From: Pycnopodia helianthoides
Lineage: Eukaryota; Echinodermata; Asteroidea; Forcipulatida; Asteriidae
Direction of reading: 5' to 3'
Length of the DNA: 64,000 nucleotides
NCBI GenBank assembly: GCA_032158295.1
Contig: CM063245.1
Span: forward strand, 1,736,001-1,800,000
Each line of letters begins with the position of its first letter. Within the stretch, counting starts at the first letter, position 1. The notes below the pieces were generated by a model. That model was not told where the DNA came from and searched no databases. It saw nothing but the letters and a program-made list of their open reading frames with translations. Below are positions 1 to 12,604 of this stretch, one piece after another. A program made the position numbers and the translations under genes.

Positions 1-29
1 AGACATCCAGTTTCTGCAGAGTGTAACGT

Positions 30-436
30 GTATTAAGCTTTATTTTCAAGTAGGCATCAGGGTTACTCGTTCCATGGGTAGATGGGGGGGGGGGTGCCCA
101 CCCGTCGAAACCAAAAGGGATTCATGTGTTTTGACAGCGCGATGACTTCGCCTTCGTGTACAAAACCAACAGGGTTGTCGCTAAATAAAACTAAGTCCAA
201 ACACTGGCAAACAAAGAGTGTATACGTATTAAGCTTTTTTTTCAAGTAGGCATAAGGGTTACTCGTTCCATGGGTAGATGGGGGGGGGGGGGGTGTCCAC
301 CCGTCGAAACCGAGGACTTTTAACAAAAAGGCTTTCATGTGTTTTGACAGCGCGAGGACGTACTCGCTTCGCCTTCGTGTACAAAACCAACGGGGATGTC
401 CCTAAATAAAACTAAGTCCAAACACTGGCAAACAAG
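30..436. repeat. Two tandem ~200-bp units with a poly-G run
   Basis: Two head-to-tail copies share the order: ATTAAGCTT, TTTTCAAGTAGGCAT, GGGTTACTCGTTCCATGGG, a run of 12-13 G, CACCCGTCGAAACC, GTGTTTTGACAGCGCG, and CTAAGTCCAAACACTGGCAA. The second copy (from about 227) has small insertions after the GTCGAAACC block. There is no coding signal. Confidence 0.75.
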
Positions 437-769
437 AGAAATCCTCGATGTACGAAGTCGACTAATGCTTGAGGTGGGGTCGGGGTGGGGGTGGATATGA
501 CACCCGTTCCATGGATGGTTGTGGACCGATATTTTGTGTCATTCACTTCGGGTCCTCAATATTGAGGAAGGAACTGGAAGTCCGAGAAGGGGTCAAAGAC
601 AACGACAAAAAACAACACCGAAACAGACAATCACTTGAAACACACATGCAGTAGTGTATGGCTCAACATATCATTTAGCGAAGTCGACTCAGTGGATCAG
701 AATGATTCGTGATTTTAGTGCAATACTCTTGGTAGGTGTACAAGTTTGCAATGAACAATCACGTGCCCA
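437..769. other. No recognised feature
   Basis: A G-rich patch (475-500) resembles part of the preceding tandem unit but is too diverged to call a third copy. I see nothing else. Confidence 0.5.
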
Positions 770-942
770 ATTAGCCTTTCCCATGAATATGCTAAATACA
801 TTCACGCATGCGTACAGACACTTTTGGTTGGCAGACGCCACCGACCATACAAAAGGTGTGATGTTTTTTGCCAACCAGTAGGGGTCTAGTGTTAGTGCGC
901 ACGCGCGATATGCAATTTACATATTTCATGAATAAGGCTAAT
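770..942. mobile_element. MITE family E, diverged copy
   Basis: The ends form an imperfect inverted repeat: ATTAGCCTTTCCCATGAA on the left, and TTCATGAATAAGGCTAAT on the right. The interior (CGCATGCGTACAGAC, then TTGGCA-ACGCCA, then GCGCACGCGCGAT) matches the nested element at 59158-59379, so both are one family. Confidence 0.65.
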
Positions 943-2936
943 TCATGACTGCAAATACATAAAGACATGCATACACTGACAGTGACAGTAGTGAACTGCG
1001 GCTCACTAACTTGCCCAACTTGACGAACTAATCAAGAAGAAGATGAGAAACACAAACTCAGAATCTGGCAACATTTTCCTGTACATTTCCAGAATGGATA
1101 CAGTGTTGTTAAGAAGCCAGACCTCACTGGGTGCAAAGGTAACAGAATCAAATGCAACTTGAGCTGGGAATCAATACGAGAGGATCAGAATCCGATGGTC
1201 GTCCAAACACAGGCACACTGGTGGGTCAACAATCACTCACGGTACCCCCTCATGACCTCCCTTGACCCCCCTCCCTTAAAGGGAAGGTACGGCACTGGAC
1301 CTATGACGGAGACCATCCTATAGATCATGTATAAAATAATAACAGCTCTTAAATAGCGCAACCAAAGAAAATATTATTAGAGAAAAAGTACCCACAGCTA
1401 TAAGTAGAAAAACTCAGAGCAGCGAGGACTTTTTGTACACGAAACTGGTTTGAATTCTCAGTCTCTGAAGGCCATATAGACAGAATGCCACAAAGAGATA
1501 GACATTCAATAGAAAGCCTAAAGTAAAGAGTGATTCTTGCAAACTGCAGGAAAGTTTCTACGCATTTCCTAAATCGTTTAACTTGGAAAATTGTGTTGCA
1601 TCAACGTTGAGTCCAAACCATCCTCAAACAATCCATACCGAAAGAGCTTGATAAACTCTCTCACATGAAAACTTTGCTCGTATGTATATTTTAAAGGATT
1701 TAAAAGTCCCCTACGTCACTTAGTCAGGGGCCAAGTCTCCCCTTCCAAGAAGATGAAAGCTGCCTACTATTGAAGTGTTACATCAGCGAACAGCTGTTAT
1801 CTACTCTGCATACTGCAGTAAGAAGTAGGCCCTCGGTCTCCAGGAAGACGCCGTTTTAAACCAAGTGTTTTTTTTTAATGCACGACATAGCATTCACAAA
1901 CTCCCAACGTCACCAAAAGAAGTTGGCACACGCTCCTGAGAATGAAGCCCTTCGAAAACACACCAGTATTTAAACAGAAGATTTGCAGACTCTACCAAAT
2001 GGACAACTTGGAGGTAACATAAGGCTGCCCCTTTCCTCCTTGGTTTCTTCCTTTTATGACAACTGCACCTCTTTCGAGACAGTTTGGAGTCACAGTGAGA
2101 TGGAATCAACAAAACAGCAGGGTCTGCCCTAAACTTATGACTGGCCATCAGCAGGACCAGTTATAGCTTGTCATTTCACTAGTCCTTCACCCGTTTCACT
2201 AAGTCCATATTTCAAATGAAATGGGGAACCTTTCTCAAACACTGAACTAGCCAGCCGGACCACTTGGAGAGAATTTAGACTGGTCCTCAGGTGTTTTACT
2301 TTTCCTTTCTCCATGCTATAAGGGAGAGGTAACAGATTTTAAATAATAATTACTGGTTTGTTCAACCGTGGAGGAAGGAGAGGTTCTGCTCGAAAGAAAC
2401 TAACACAGAAAAAAAACGTCACGATCAGTTTCATCGGTAGACAAAAAAATATACGATTGGGAAATGTTTCAATTAGAGATTTTAAGAGTGCCCCTTTAAA
2501 CAAAGTTGCTCCCAGTGGAGCCCGGAATAACCAAGCCGAAAGTTTTAAACAATAACCCTGAGATACTCTCTAAAAGTGCTGGTGAAAATCCTCTCCGAAG
2601 CTAAAGAAAGCAGTGGCGAGTTGACTTAGACGGAGGGAGGAGTTTATATAGCGATCTCTTGAGACGAGGGGATGAAAGGCGTGCTAGTCCCCCATCTGCC
2701 AGCACAACTCAAAACGCTCTCCAAAGAGTGCCAAGAGAGGTAACCGAGACAGTAAATTCTTAGGGAGGGCGAAGGGGGGGGGGTTGGCTTGGGTGACATT
2801 AAAGGGGTAACATTTTGTTCATCATTTCTGTCTTTGCTCAACCAGTCTGGGCGTTCGTTCGTGTTCTTGTTTATGTTCAGTTTGTCTGTCCATCAGGCAT
2901 CTCGCCACAAGCAATAATAATATTTAAAAAAAAAAC
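943..2936. other. Intergenic, no recognised gene
   Basis: There are open frames below 90 codons on both strands, for example minus 2148-1894, but no recognisable protein, paired splice sites or repeat signature. A short G run lies at 2772-2783. Confidence 0.45.
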
Positions 2937-3284
2937 ATTATTGTTTAATTTTAGTCTGCAAGCTTACCGATTATGACGTTCAGACTAGAACAATTTTTTT
3001 TATGTGAAGTATTTCTATCTAAAATGAAGTCATATTCGAGAAAACAATTTCTGAAAAACTAAAAAAAAAAACAACTGCTGATTTCGGTTGTTACAATCCC
3101 AATTAAGGACAGGGTGTTTACATTCTGAAAATTGTGCATGGTTCTCATCTACTGACTTGCACAACGGATTCAGCCAAAATTAATGTTCAAAGGTTTGTTA
3201 TTTCCTGTCTATGGTTGATCACACTAAACCTGAACACTGTCTGTGACTATTTTGTAAGCTCTAACAATCCTGTATAATACCTTT
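2937..3284 (+). mobile_element. TTAA-MITE family B, left end missing
   Basis: It contains the family B order: TTTAATTTTAGTCTG, GAAATGAAGTCAT-like block, TTTCGGTTGTTACAA, the shared core in reverse (ACTTGCACAACGGATT-AGCC), GAACACTGTCTG-GACTATTTTGT, and the right end ACAATCCTGTATAATACCT followed by TTAG. The left inverted end is absent. Confidence 0.75.
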
Positions 3285-4181
3285 AGCGAAGCTAAATCAC
3301 ATTAGTCAAGGGTAATTCAATAGTTAGCTTATTAAAAACAAAAACGAACTTTCCCCCAATTATGCCTTGCTGCATCTCATATTGGAGCCTTTTGGAGCAA
3401 ACAGTATATAACTCTGTACACGACTGTACCATTTTTTTCGCTGAATTGTGTTTCTCTACAACAAAAAACGCAAGGAACTTTTCACCTCATATATTGTGGG
3501 CTCAATCGACGGTCACCTGAACCACTTTCGCTTTACAAAATAAAGAGAGTTCGTAAATTACAGCAAATGTTTGCATGCTGCGTCATCTGTCATAAAAATG
3601 GGTCCGTACACCAATAATGTGGACGAGAAGAGAGAGACAATCGGGTGCAAGTGCACTTTTTTCTTCTGATGGTACAACACTCCTGGTGTTTCTAACCCCG
3701 GCTGGCATAATTAAATATGGTCTTTACGCAAACTCCACACCAAAATGATAAAAATAAAAAAAAATCTGTCGATCTTAGGAACACTTGCTGGCGCGTAAAT
3801 CACCAACGGGCATGATCCTGAAGCGCAGTCGAGAGCAGAACGTTGTCACGACATATTGTCGTTTATCGGGGTCGGTGTTTGGATTGATGAGAGATAAAAA
3901 GTTGGGGAAATTTATGTTTTCATATCGCACAATGATATCCACAGTCACTCCAGAATTGGGGGTCTTCGCTCTCTACTGATCTGTGATCTTATCGTGTGTG
4001 ATGCAATGCGCCTCGAATTGACGTTGTAACTCATTGCATACAAGTGAAAGTGTGAAAAAATACACAAACGAACAGCGATGATCAACAGTATTAGAACAAC
4101 AAAAACACCCGCAGTCGATAATCATTTCTACCACTGTAGATTGACAACACATTTTTAAACAATTCTGCATTAAATCATTAA
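3285..4181. other. No recognised feature
   Basis: AT-rich sequence with only short open frames. I see no splice-supported coding or repeat boundaries. Confidence 0.4.
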
Positions 4182-4543
4182 AGACAGGATATACTTTTGG
4201 TAAATGTCAAAGACCAGTATCCTCACTTGGTGTATCCAAACATATGCATAAAATAACAAAACTGTGAAAATTTAGGCTCAATTGGTCGTCGAAGTTGCAA
4301 GAAAATAATGAAAAAAAAAACACACTCATGTTGCACAAAATTGTGTGCTTTCAAATGCTTGAGACCTGAAGACTTTCTCAGATTCAAATATTTTAGTGAG
4401 AAATTACCTCTTCCTCAAAAACTACACTACTTCAGAGGGAGTCGTTTCTCACAATGTTTTATACTATCAGCAGCTCTCAGGTGCTCCTTGCCAAGTAAGT
4501 TTTTATGGTAATGTATTTCTTGAGTAATTACCAAAAGTACACG
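4182..4543 (+). mobile_element. TTAA-MITE family C, diverged copy
   Basis: It follows TTAA and reads AGACAGGATATACTTTTGG, then GTCAAAGACCAGTATCCTCA, the core (CAATTGGTCGTCGAAGTTG), the FRGSRFSQ-type frame, and GAGTAATTACCAAAAGTACA. The central palindrome is lost and the right terminus is degraded. Confidence 0.7.
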
Positions 4544-5060
4544 TCATATTATGAGTTAGATCTCATAAATAATGACTCAGAACTAGTCATAATTATGACT
4601 TATGCTATATACTTATGAGTATGAGATATATATCGTAAAGAAAATTAATGTCATGAATATGACTTAACCCTCCTACTGTCAGTGACTCTTGACAGCATTT
4701 TCCAGTGAGTTGACCAACCATTTGAAACCATTCGACTGCCAAGGTTGTGTACGGTGGCACAACTGTGCACAGAACTAACTGTGTACTGTGTACATGCATT
4801 CCCTCATGTTATCATATTTCAGGCTGGCATAGTTTATCTATCATTCAAAACCACTTGAATGGTATTGAATGGTCAGACAGCAAGAGGGTTAAGGAATTAA
4901 TATTTATGGGATATAAGTCTGCCCTATAATTTATGCTATTTTATAATTATGAGTTAATTACAAGTCGTAGTTATAACTTAATATGCTAATTCAAAATCAT
5001 GAGATAATAATTTAAGTCATAGTTATATATGACTTGTATGTCTTTTTCTGTCTAGTCTGT
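4544..5060. repeat. AT-rich region with repeated ATAATTATGACTT motifs
   Basis: TCATAATTATGACTTA, ATTATGAGTTA and related direct and inverted copies lie on both sides of the small transposon at 4668-4888. This suggests an older AT-rich palindromic repeat that the transposon entered. Confidence 0.5.
4668..4888. mobile_element. piggyBac-type MITE flanked by TTAA
   Basis: A 221-bp element has ends CCCTCCTACTGTC and GACAGCAAGAGGG (11 of 13 positions complementary), directly flanked by TTAA at 4664-4667 and 4889-4892. TTAA target duplication and CCC-type ends are typical of piggyBac elements. The interior has no transposase. Confidence 0.75.
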
Positions 5061-6040
5061 AATGTTTGATCATCTTTGTTTATGAGAAATATATCTTTAT
5101 CTGTTATGTTAAACATAGCTATCTATAAATTATAGAGATATCTCAGTTTCTTAGTATAAAATAGATATCTCTATTTATTTATCAATGGGGATTATTTCTG
5201 GGTTAAATGTGAATCATGTACGTCACAGACTCGTCAATGATTTACCCCGAGATTACCAAGACCAATGATTACGTCAGTGGCTATTAATAAAGTTCTGACA
5301 ACAAAACACTTATTATGTTCTAAAGCTCAGATCTCTGTCTGTTTCATGGTTTTCAATCCTGTTTTGATTTGTACTATATCCCGCCAACAGGTTTGTTTCT
5401 TTCATTCATAAATAAACAAACTTACAGCCAGAAAACTTCGTGGTATGTTTCTAAACTTAGCACCGAGTCCACCTGTAAATAGACGTTTAGTTTACACTTG
5501 TTATTCTCACTTGAGGCCAGAAATAGACGTTAACGTACACACTAATTACGGCTGATTAACCCCCAACAAAACCCCATCGGTACCTCGTCCACCCGAGGGT
5601 GAGCTAAAATAAGACCGTACTAAGGGGGTATCACTGACGATTTCTTACTAATCTGGGGTGACTTTTTCCGGCCCAGTAAATTTGGTGTACACTTCTCTTT
5701 TTTCTGTGTTTATTTCACAGCAAGTGAAAAGCATGTTGAGAGATCTGTAATCGTGGAGTCATTTATCTGCACAAACACACTCATTTTCCCACTAGATAAA
5801 GTCCTCCAATAATTGGGGGGGGGGGGGCGGGGATTGAAAGTGTATGGTGTTACACGCCATGTTATTTGATACTCTTTCAGAGCGAAATTTGAAACATGAC
5901 GTCATCGGACGTCCAAAACAAAAGGGAGTGGTACACTCCATATAGAGAAACTTCTGCGCCAGTCAACCGTTTTGATTTAATAATCATCAACATTCAGGAA
6001 TGACCTAAACATTCTCTGTTGTACAAAAATGTACACACCA
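4889..6040. other. Intergenic, simple AT palindromes, no gene
   Basis: It includes complementary AGAGATATCT motifs near 5130-5180 and a G run at 5815-5827. GTACAAAAATGTACACACCA at about 6021-6040 is repeated after the next element (see 6041-6381). Confidence 0.4.
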
Positions 6041-6381
6041 GTGTATCTCAACATATGCACAAAATAACAAACCTGTGAAAATTTGAACTCAATTGGTCGT
6101 CGAAGTTGCGAGATAATAATGGAAGAAAAAACACTCTTGTCCAAGTTGTCATACGAAGTTGTGTGCTTTCAGATGCTTGATTTCGATTTCGAGACCTCAC
6201 GCGTGAGGTCTCAAAATCAATTCAAATATTTTACTGAGAAATCACTTCTTTCTCAAAAACTACGTTACTTCAGAGGGAGCCGTTTCTCACAAATTTATAC
6301 TATCAACAGCTCTCCATTGCTCGTGACCAAGTTTTTATGCTAGCAATTATTTTGAGTAATTACCAATAGTGTCCAGTGCCT
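6041..6381 (+). mobile_element. TTAA-MITE family C, left end missing
   Basis: The interior and right end (ACCAATAGTGTCCAGTGCCT then TTAA) are clear, and the palindrome around ACGCGT at about 6200 is intact. The left terminus is replaced by unrelated sequence. A frame of 86 codons here recurs in other C copies. Confidence 0.8.
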
Positions 6382-6478
6382 TTAAAAGTTCTCTGTACAA
6401 AAATGTACACACCATAAAATCTTAAATGTGACGTCAACTCATCGAATGTTTTTGGATTTTAACAACTATTACACTTAA

Positions 6479-6865
6479 AGGAACATTACAGAATTGGTTT
6501 TTGCTAGCAAAACAGTTGCTGGCAGTGTAAGCACTTTATGTACTCCACTCTATACATATTCTGACAAACTTGTAGAAGTTTGAGATCGATCGGCCATCTG
6601 GGTCACGAGAAAATAGTGAAGAACCGATTACACATTTGCATGAAATCATATAGATTCAACAAATGAATAAAACGCTCACTGAGCGATAAACTCCAATCGG
6701 AAAATTAGTTTATTCATTTCTCATCAAATATGGCATTTCAGACAGAAATATTTCAAGGGATGTTTTCTACTATCATCATCATTAGACCGTGTAAGTTTTA
6801 TGTAAATCTGTGATCAAAAAAGTATATCTTACAAGTTTTTTTCTTACCAATTCTGTAATGTTCCT
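6479..6865 (+). mobile_element. TTAA-MITE family A, full length
   Basis: It starts AGGAACATTACAGAATTGGT after TTAA (6475-6478) and ends in the inverse of that sequence before TTAG. Inside are the shared core (GATCGATCGGCCATCTGGGT, then CACGAGAAAATAGTGAA) and the CGCTCA-C-TGAGCG palindrome. Confidence 0.9.
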
Positions 6866-8648
6866 TTAGGGTATCAAACACACTGTCATTTTATACCTCA
6901 TGCTAACGTAAGGTTAGAGTCGTGTAATGTTTTTGTCCGTTTTCGTAAGGACTCTATCTATTGGAAAATGAGTGGATCACAAAATAGATTTTGACCTCGG
7001 ATCCCCTCTTTACAAACGCGGGCTGCTCATTTAAAATCATTTTTTTTTTTTTTTACAGCAAACCTTTCTGCGCTCAGCAAATTTGTCTTTACCTCGTATA
7101 TAAAGCTCACTGATAATTTGCCCTTGGAGTTCCTTTGGTCAGTGGTGGGAAATCAGTTTGCCTCGGCCATTTGTAAATAAACACGTAATAGGTCTCTCAA
7201 CTTCCTATTGCAGTATTTGGCAACCCACCTGACAATCTAAAGAGAGAGTGAGGTGCGCGGAAATCCCAGAGTGGTCATTTGCTGGTATAATGGGGCGGCA
7301 GGGTTGGTCCACTTTGTTTATTTTATCTGGCGGAAAGTGGCTCTCAGATTCACTGTGGTCTATGATGAAGTCTCTGGTGATTGGCCCTTAAAGGAAGAGG
7401 GTCGACCCCTTAAAGGGAGAGGGTCGACCCCCAATTGGCAAAGTGTCTGCTAAAGAAGCCGTGAATGTTTTATTAAACGAGGAGATCTAGAGTTTCAGGA
7501 ATCTGTCAACTTTAAAAGTCTGTCGTGTTCAGCTTCTTTCAGAAGAAAATTCGTCACAATTGACTGTGTAAGATATAAATTGAACTACAAGCAAGTGAGA
7601 TTTTTCTTTAAACAAAATGTGAATGTAATACACCAGATTTGGGAGTAATTTCATTTGTGTTTCAGTTTTATTTCTAGTTTTAGTACAACTTAAATCTGTT
7701 TTATTTTGATTCATTTAGTCTCGTTTGCTGGTATATTTAAGGAAGGGATCATCATCAAATTGATATCTAAATATGATCTCACACCATCATAAATTGTGGC
7801 AATTTTCACACCTATATTAAAAGGTTTTATTAGATGTTTGTTAGTTACAATAAAATTGAGAAAACAAATGAAAAACGTGTAAACAAAGTTTAAACCAACT
7901 TTGTTTAATTTCACTTCAATTGAAGTTATATTTTTCGTCGCGGTGTTCCTCACCACAATCCAGAGTTACTTTAACCAACTTCAACCGAGAGGAAAAAAAC
8001 CGCCCTGCCCAAACACAAAGTTCAAATATTCCACAAGTTATAACACTTAAACATTTCAGATTTCATGTTTATAGAAAGGCCACTACAGAAAGTTACTTTC
8101 TGTTTAGTGTATTTCCCGGTGGAATTCACCGGTAGCGAGCGCTCCTTTAAGCCCCAAGGTTTCTGCTGGTGTCGTGTGTGTTTTCTTTCCACCATGGTGG
8201 TGTTGGGTGCCGTTTTACAACCGTTATACCCTTGAGAGATTTTAGCAGTTTGCTTCTCTTATTTCCCCCCATCATACCTCAACCCTCTCTTATCAATAGT
8301 CTACATCTACAGCTAGCCGGCTTGCGGCCGTTGAGTATAGGTTTATGACCCAGATACTTGCTAATCTATTACCTTTACTAATTGCCCGATTGTCGTAATT
8401 AAGACGGCTAATCGGAATGACAACCGCGAGCTCTTTAAAACTAGGTTGGGCACTCGGACCACACTAACGTCGAAGGACACAATAACCCAATACGATATTA
8501 AACTGTTTGGGCAAACTCACTCGCTCTTCTCTTGATCCCAACACCACCACCCATGATGAATAAATCGAGAGGGAAGACAATACAATATGCAGAATGAGGA
8601 ACAGTAGGACAGGTAATGTTCTGGCAAAATCATCATCCAAATACTTAC
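6866..8648. other. Intergenic, no recognised gene
   Basis: A doubled GAGGGTCGACCCC palindrome separated by CTTAAAGG lies at 7397-7430. Short open frames occur without splice support. I see nothing recognisable. Confidence 0.4.
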
Positions 8649-9051
8649 AGGTATTATACATGATTGGTAGAGCTGACAAAATAGTCGCAGACTGTGTTCA
8701 TGTTTTGTGTGATCGTGGAGGTAACTCTACCTCCGTGGTCTGATCAACCGTGAAATAACAAACCTGTGAACATTTTGGCATAGTCTGATGTGTACGTCAG
8801 GAGAAAATAGTGAAAAACCATGCACAATATTCAGCATGTAAACACATTGTCCTTACTTTTGGGTTGTAACAACCGAAATCTGCTGTTGAGGTTTTTTTTT
8901 AGGTTTCTGGGTACAGTTTTCTCGAATATGACTTCATTTCAGAGGGAAATATTTCACAGGAAAAAAAAGGTTTTAGTGTGATCTTCATAATCGGTAAACT
9001 TTCAGACTAAAATTAAGTGTTTTTTATCCTTACCAATCCTGTATAATACCT
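8649..9051 (-). mobile_element. TTAA-MITE family B, near full length
   Basis: It begins AGGTATTATACATGATTGGT and ends ACCAATCCTGTATAATACCT, giving ~20-bp inverted ends. A single GTAGAGCTGACAAAATAGTC-type segment follows the left end. This copy therefore shows the unexpanded state of the segment amplified at 34.7 kb and 55.5 kb. Confidence 0.85.
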
Positions 9052-9702
9052 CTCACACAGCTCCTACAATAATCGTGCTCTCAAAGAATATCAAAGCTGG
9101 ATTTGTAGGGCCAGGGACTAAAGTTGAGAGGGTCGGGGGATCGGGCAGGGTATTACATTCCACAGGAGGGCCAGCCCCTCCCCCTTGCTCCTCACATCCC
9201 ACACAATCAAAGATCAGAGAATTATGACATGTAGACTGTTCTCATTAATGTGCTATCGATCATCAGCTGATATGGAGGCTCCGGCTCCAGGCGTCAGGCT
9301 TCGTTCGATGTCAGAAACCTAGTTGCAGAGTACACTGCTCCACGATTGATGGTGGAGCCCAAGACGGAGCCGGAGCCCCAAGCCGAGGTTTGGGGAAGAG
9401 ACCTAGACGTCTAGCTCTATCAATACACACATTATTACTATTGCCAACTTTAAACCCATCTACTCACTCATTTCTTTCTGATATAAACTGGGTGGGCCAA
9501 TTCGATGCAATCCACTAGTCTCCCAGGGGTATCATCAATGTAAAAGACCCAGTGAACAGAACGGAAAGGCACAAAATCGACGAACATTTTAAAGGGTCGG
9601 AGTTGAACTCATCACAGATTGATCGACCGTTTTACCTTTAAAGGGGAAACAAAAACACATTTTGCAACAGCAAAGTCCTGTTGCTAACGCAGTGAATCCT
9701 AA
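9052..9702. other. Intergenic; GC-rich inverted patch at 9275-9395
   Basis: GGAGGCTCCGGCTCC and GGAGCCGGAGCCCC lie in a loosely inverted arrangement resembling the element at 46418-46572. No gene is seen. Confidence 0.35.
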
Positions 9703-10084
9703 AGGAACATTACAGAGTTGGTTTGAAAAAAAACCTTGTAAAATATTTTTTTTATCACAGATTTACATAAAACTTACACGGTCTAATGATGATGATAGTA
9801 GAAAACATCCCTTGAAATATTTCTGTCTGAAATGACATATTTGATGAGAAATGAACAAACTGGAGTTTGGAGTTTATCGCTCAGTGAGCGTTTGATTCAT
9901 TTGTTGAATCTATATGATTTCATGCAAATGTGTAATCGGTTTTTCACTGTTTTCTCGTGACCCAGATGGCCGATCGATCTCAAACTTCTACAAGTTTGTC
10001 AGTTTATGTATATGGTGGATTACATAAAGTGCTTACACTGCCAGCAACTGTTTTGTTAGCAAAAACCAATTCTGTAATGTTCCT
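9703..10084 (-). mobile_element. TTAA-MITE family A, full length
   Basis: Both AGGAACATTACAG-type ends are present. The flanks are CTAA and TTGA, so the TTAA sites have mutated since insertion. Core and palindrome are intact. Confidence 0.85.
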
Positions 10085-10365
10085 TTGAAGACTCTGGTAT
10101 TAAGACACGTAGCACGAGCAGACCAGATGGTCGCACACACAGGAGTTTACCAAAAGACAAAGATGTGGTTTTTCTGGTTTTGACGGAGACCCTTTAGTGT
10201 GACATTCTACCTCCATGGAGGGTCTGGTCCCTGACTGATATCGGCACCAGACACAAGAGACAACTTCATCATGTCGTGCAAACAGAATATCCATCAGTAA
10301 AGACTACTGCCACTGTTGAAATAATACCAATCCAAGCCATTTATACTTCAGTGTATTGCTATTAA
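10085..10365. other. No recognised feature
   Basis: A minus-strand frame of 64 codons has no recognisable similarity. Confidence 0.35.
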
Positions 10366-10745
10366 AGGTAGAGTTATACAGGATCGGTAGGGATAAAACG
10401 TCGTTGTTTAATTTTAGTCTGAAAGCTTACTGATACGAAGTTTGTACTAGAACCACTTTCTATGAAATATTTCCCTCTGAAATGAAGTCATATTTGAAAA
10501 AAAACTGTATCTGAAAAACTGTAAAAAACGCAACAGCTGATTTCGGTTGTTGCAACCAAAATTAAGGACAATGTGTTTACGTGCTGAAAACTGTGCATGG
10601 TTTTTTCACTATTTTCTCCTGACTTACACAACGGATTAAGCCCAAATTTTCACAGGTTTGTTCTTTCATGTGTATGGTTGATCACACAAAACATGAACAC
10701 TGTCTGCAACTATTTTGTCAGCTCTACAAATCCTTTATAACACCT
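10366..10745 (+). mobile_element. TTAA-MITE family B, full length
   Basis: Flanked by TTAA on both sides (10362-10365, 10746-10749). It has the complete B layout, with one unexpanded copy of the GAACACTGTCTGCAACTATT segment next to the right end. Confidence 0.85.
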
Positions 10746-12052
10746 TTAACCTGGCAAAGCTAAATCATTTTCGTCAGTTATGATTTTTCATCTTTAATGG
10801 CAAGCAAAGTACAGGAATGCTTCAAGCTTCAGCCAATTTAACTGATATTGGCATTCCTGAGTGTTGACAGATTTGTCCATTGGATACTTTTCCCCCTACT
10901 GAATTCAGATTTAGTTTGCAGAGATTACCGGTAATGTTCAATAAAGACACCATGCCTTTTCTCACTAATGGTAAATAAGTTGTTTTTTGCAATTGAATAA
11001 ACTTTCATACTTTTGAAAGCTTTTACAGAACCCACTTCAATGGCACTGAGTGCAGCCATTTTAAAACTTCAGAAAACGGAAAAAAGGTTTTTGAGGAAAT
11101 GACTGGAGGGACTGAAGTGAAACAGGCCACTACGCCAGCACCATTCCAAACCCCGTTTCCTGAGTTTTACACATAAGGCAAATAGGGCAAATCTGAAAAT
11201 GAAAATCACACTGGAACACCTGGTTTCAACACCAGTGCATGTTACGGTGGATTTTTCCAGACCACGTTTCCTAAATTCAGCCACCAACGAGGCAATATAA
11301 GTACAATTGGCACTCTCACTGCGCAAATTTCCCTGTAATTTACTCGGATAACTTTCGCCAAAGGGCTTTCGATACGGCAGCTCCTTTTACCCCCAAAAGA
11401 AACTTGGAGGAAAAAACCCATCCAGTATGAATCCCCTGGCCAATTACCTTATTCCACTAATGCAAATTACCTCCGCTAGTAGGAAATAGAAGGGGAAATA
11501 GGTCCGACCTCTGACCCCAACCCCTGACCCTGGCCTGGGGCTGAAGCAATTCACCTGGGGAGGCAGGGACCGGGGGATGCGGTGCTGTGACCAATGAGAG
11601 ATTCACTCAACACACGGACAAGTGAGAAACTGCGTATTGGGGGGTTTTGGTGGGTGTCCGCGTGGAAAGTACATCTTCAAGGATGGTTTCACATTCACCG
11701 AATGTTATTTAAGGGATGGTGTGTTGATTTTTGGAAGAGTATTTTCATTCGAATTCTCAAGGTTTTTTTTAAAACGATGGAGGTGTTGTAAATCATTGGT
11801 TATTTGGTTAAATGTAGTCACAGTTTTCATATCATAAAAGGACGGTGCAACATTGGGTTGGGTAGAGTCAAATATTCTACTAAAAGAAATATATCGGTAT
11901 GCCTGTAAGACAAGGGGCGCTATAATTTTGTGCTTCACTCCGAGCCTCTAGTTTTCAAGAAAAATGTCAGATAACACATGTGTCATTATTGGTTTTTAGA
12001 AATATACATCCACTAGCCTATAGCTTGAAGCTAAAAAAAATAAATTACAAAT
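10746..12052. other. Intergenic, no recognised gene
   Basis: Short frames only. Minus 11326-11069 contains a repeated KRGLE motif that comes from a small internal DNA duplication. No gene is assigned. Confidence 0.4.
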
Positions 12053-12555
12053 AGTTTCACAAAGTGATTGTACATTTTGTGATTGAACAAAGTGGTTGTA
12101 CATTTTGTGAATGAACAAAGTGAATGTACGTTGTGTCATTGCACAAAGTGGTTGTACATTTTGTGAATGAACAAAGTGAATGTACGTTGTGTGATTGCAC
12201 AAGAGTGGTTGTACATTTTGTGAATGAACAAAGTGAATGTACGTTGTGTCATTGCACAAAGTGGTTGTACATTTTGTGAATGAACAAAGTGAATGTACGT
12301 TGTGTGATTGCACAAAGTGAATGTACGTTGTGTGATTGCACAGAGTGGTTGTACATTTTGTGAATGAACAAAGTGAATGTACGTTGTGTGATTGCACAGA
12401 GTGGTTGTACATTTTGTGATTGAACAAAGTGAATGTACGTTGTGTCATTGCACAAAGTGAATGTACGTTGTGTCATTGAACAAAGTGAATGTACGTTGTG
12501 TCATTGAACAAAGTGAATGTACGTTGTGTCATTGCACAAAGTGGTTGTACATTTT
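12053..12555. repeat. Minisatellite, 27/28-bp alternating units
   Basis: About 18 units of two kinds are mixed: ACAAAGTGAATGTACGTTGT with GTCATTG or GTGATTG, and ACAAAGTGGTTGTACATTTT with GTGAATG. Neighbouring units are partly complementary (ACAAAGTG against the CATTTTGTG side), so the array could form hairpins. The long His- and Cys-rich frames across it are by-products of the repeat. Confidence 0.9.
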
Positions 12556-12604
12556 TGTACATCATTGGTTTTCAAAGGCGTCGGTAACGTCAAATAATTG
12601 ACCA

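Noticed and set aside
11996..12476. His- and Cys-rich frames of 150 and 75 codons on the minus strand
   Set aside because: Translation of the 27/28-bp minisatellite; repetition is at DNA level and stays open in more than one frame.
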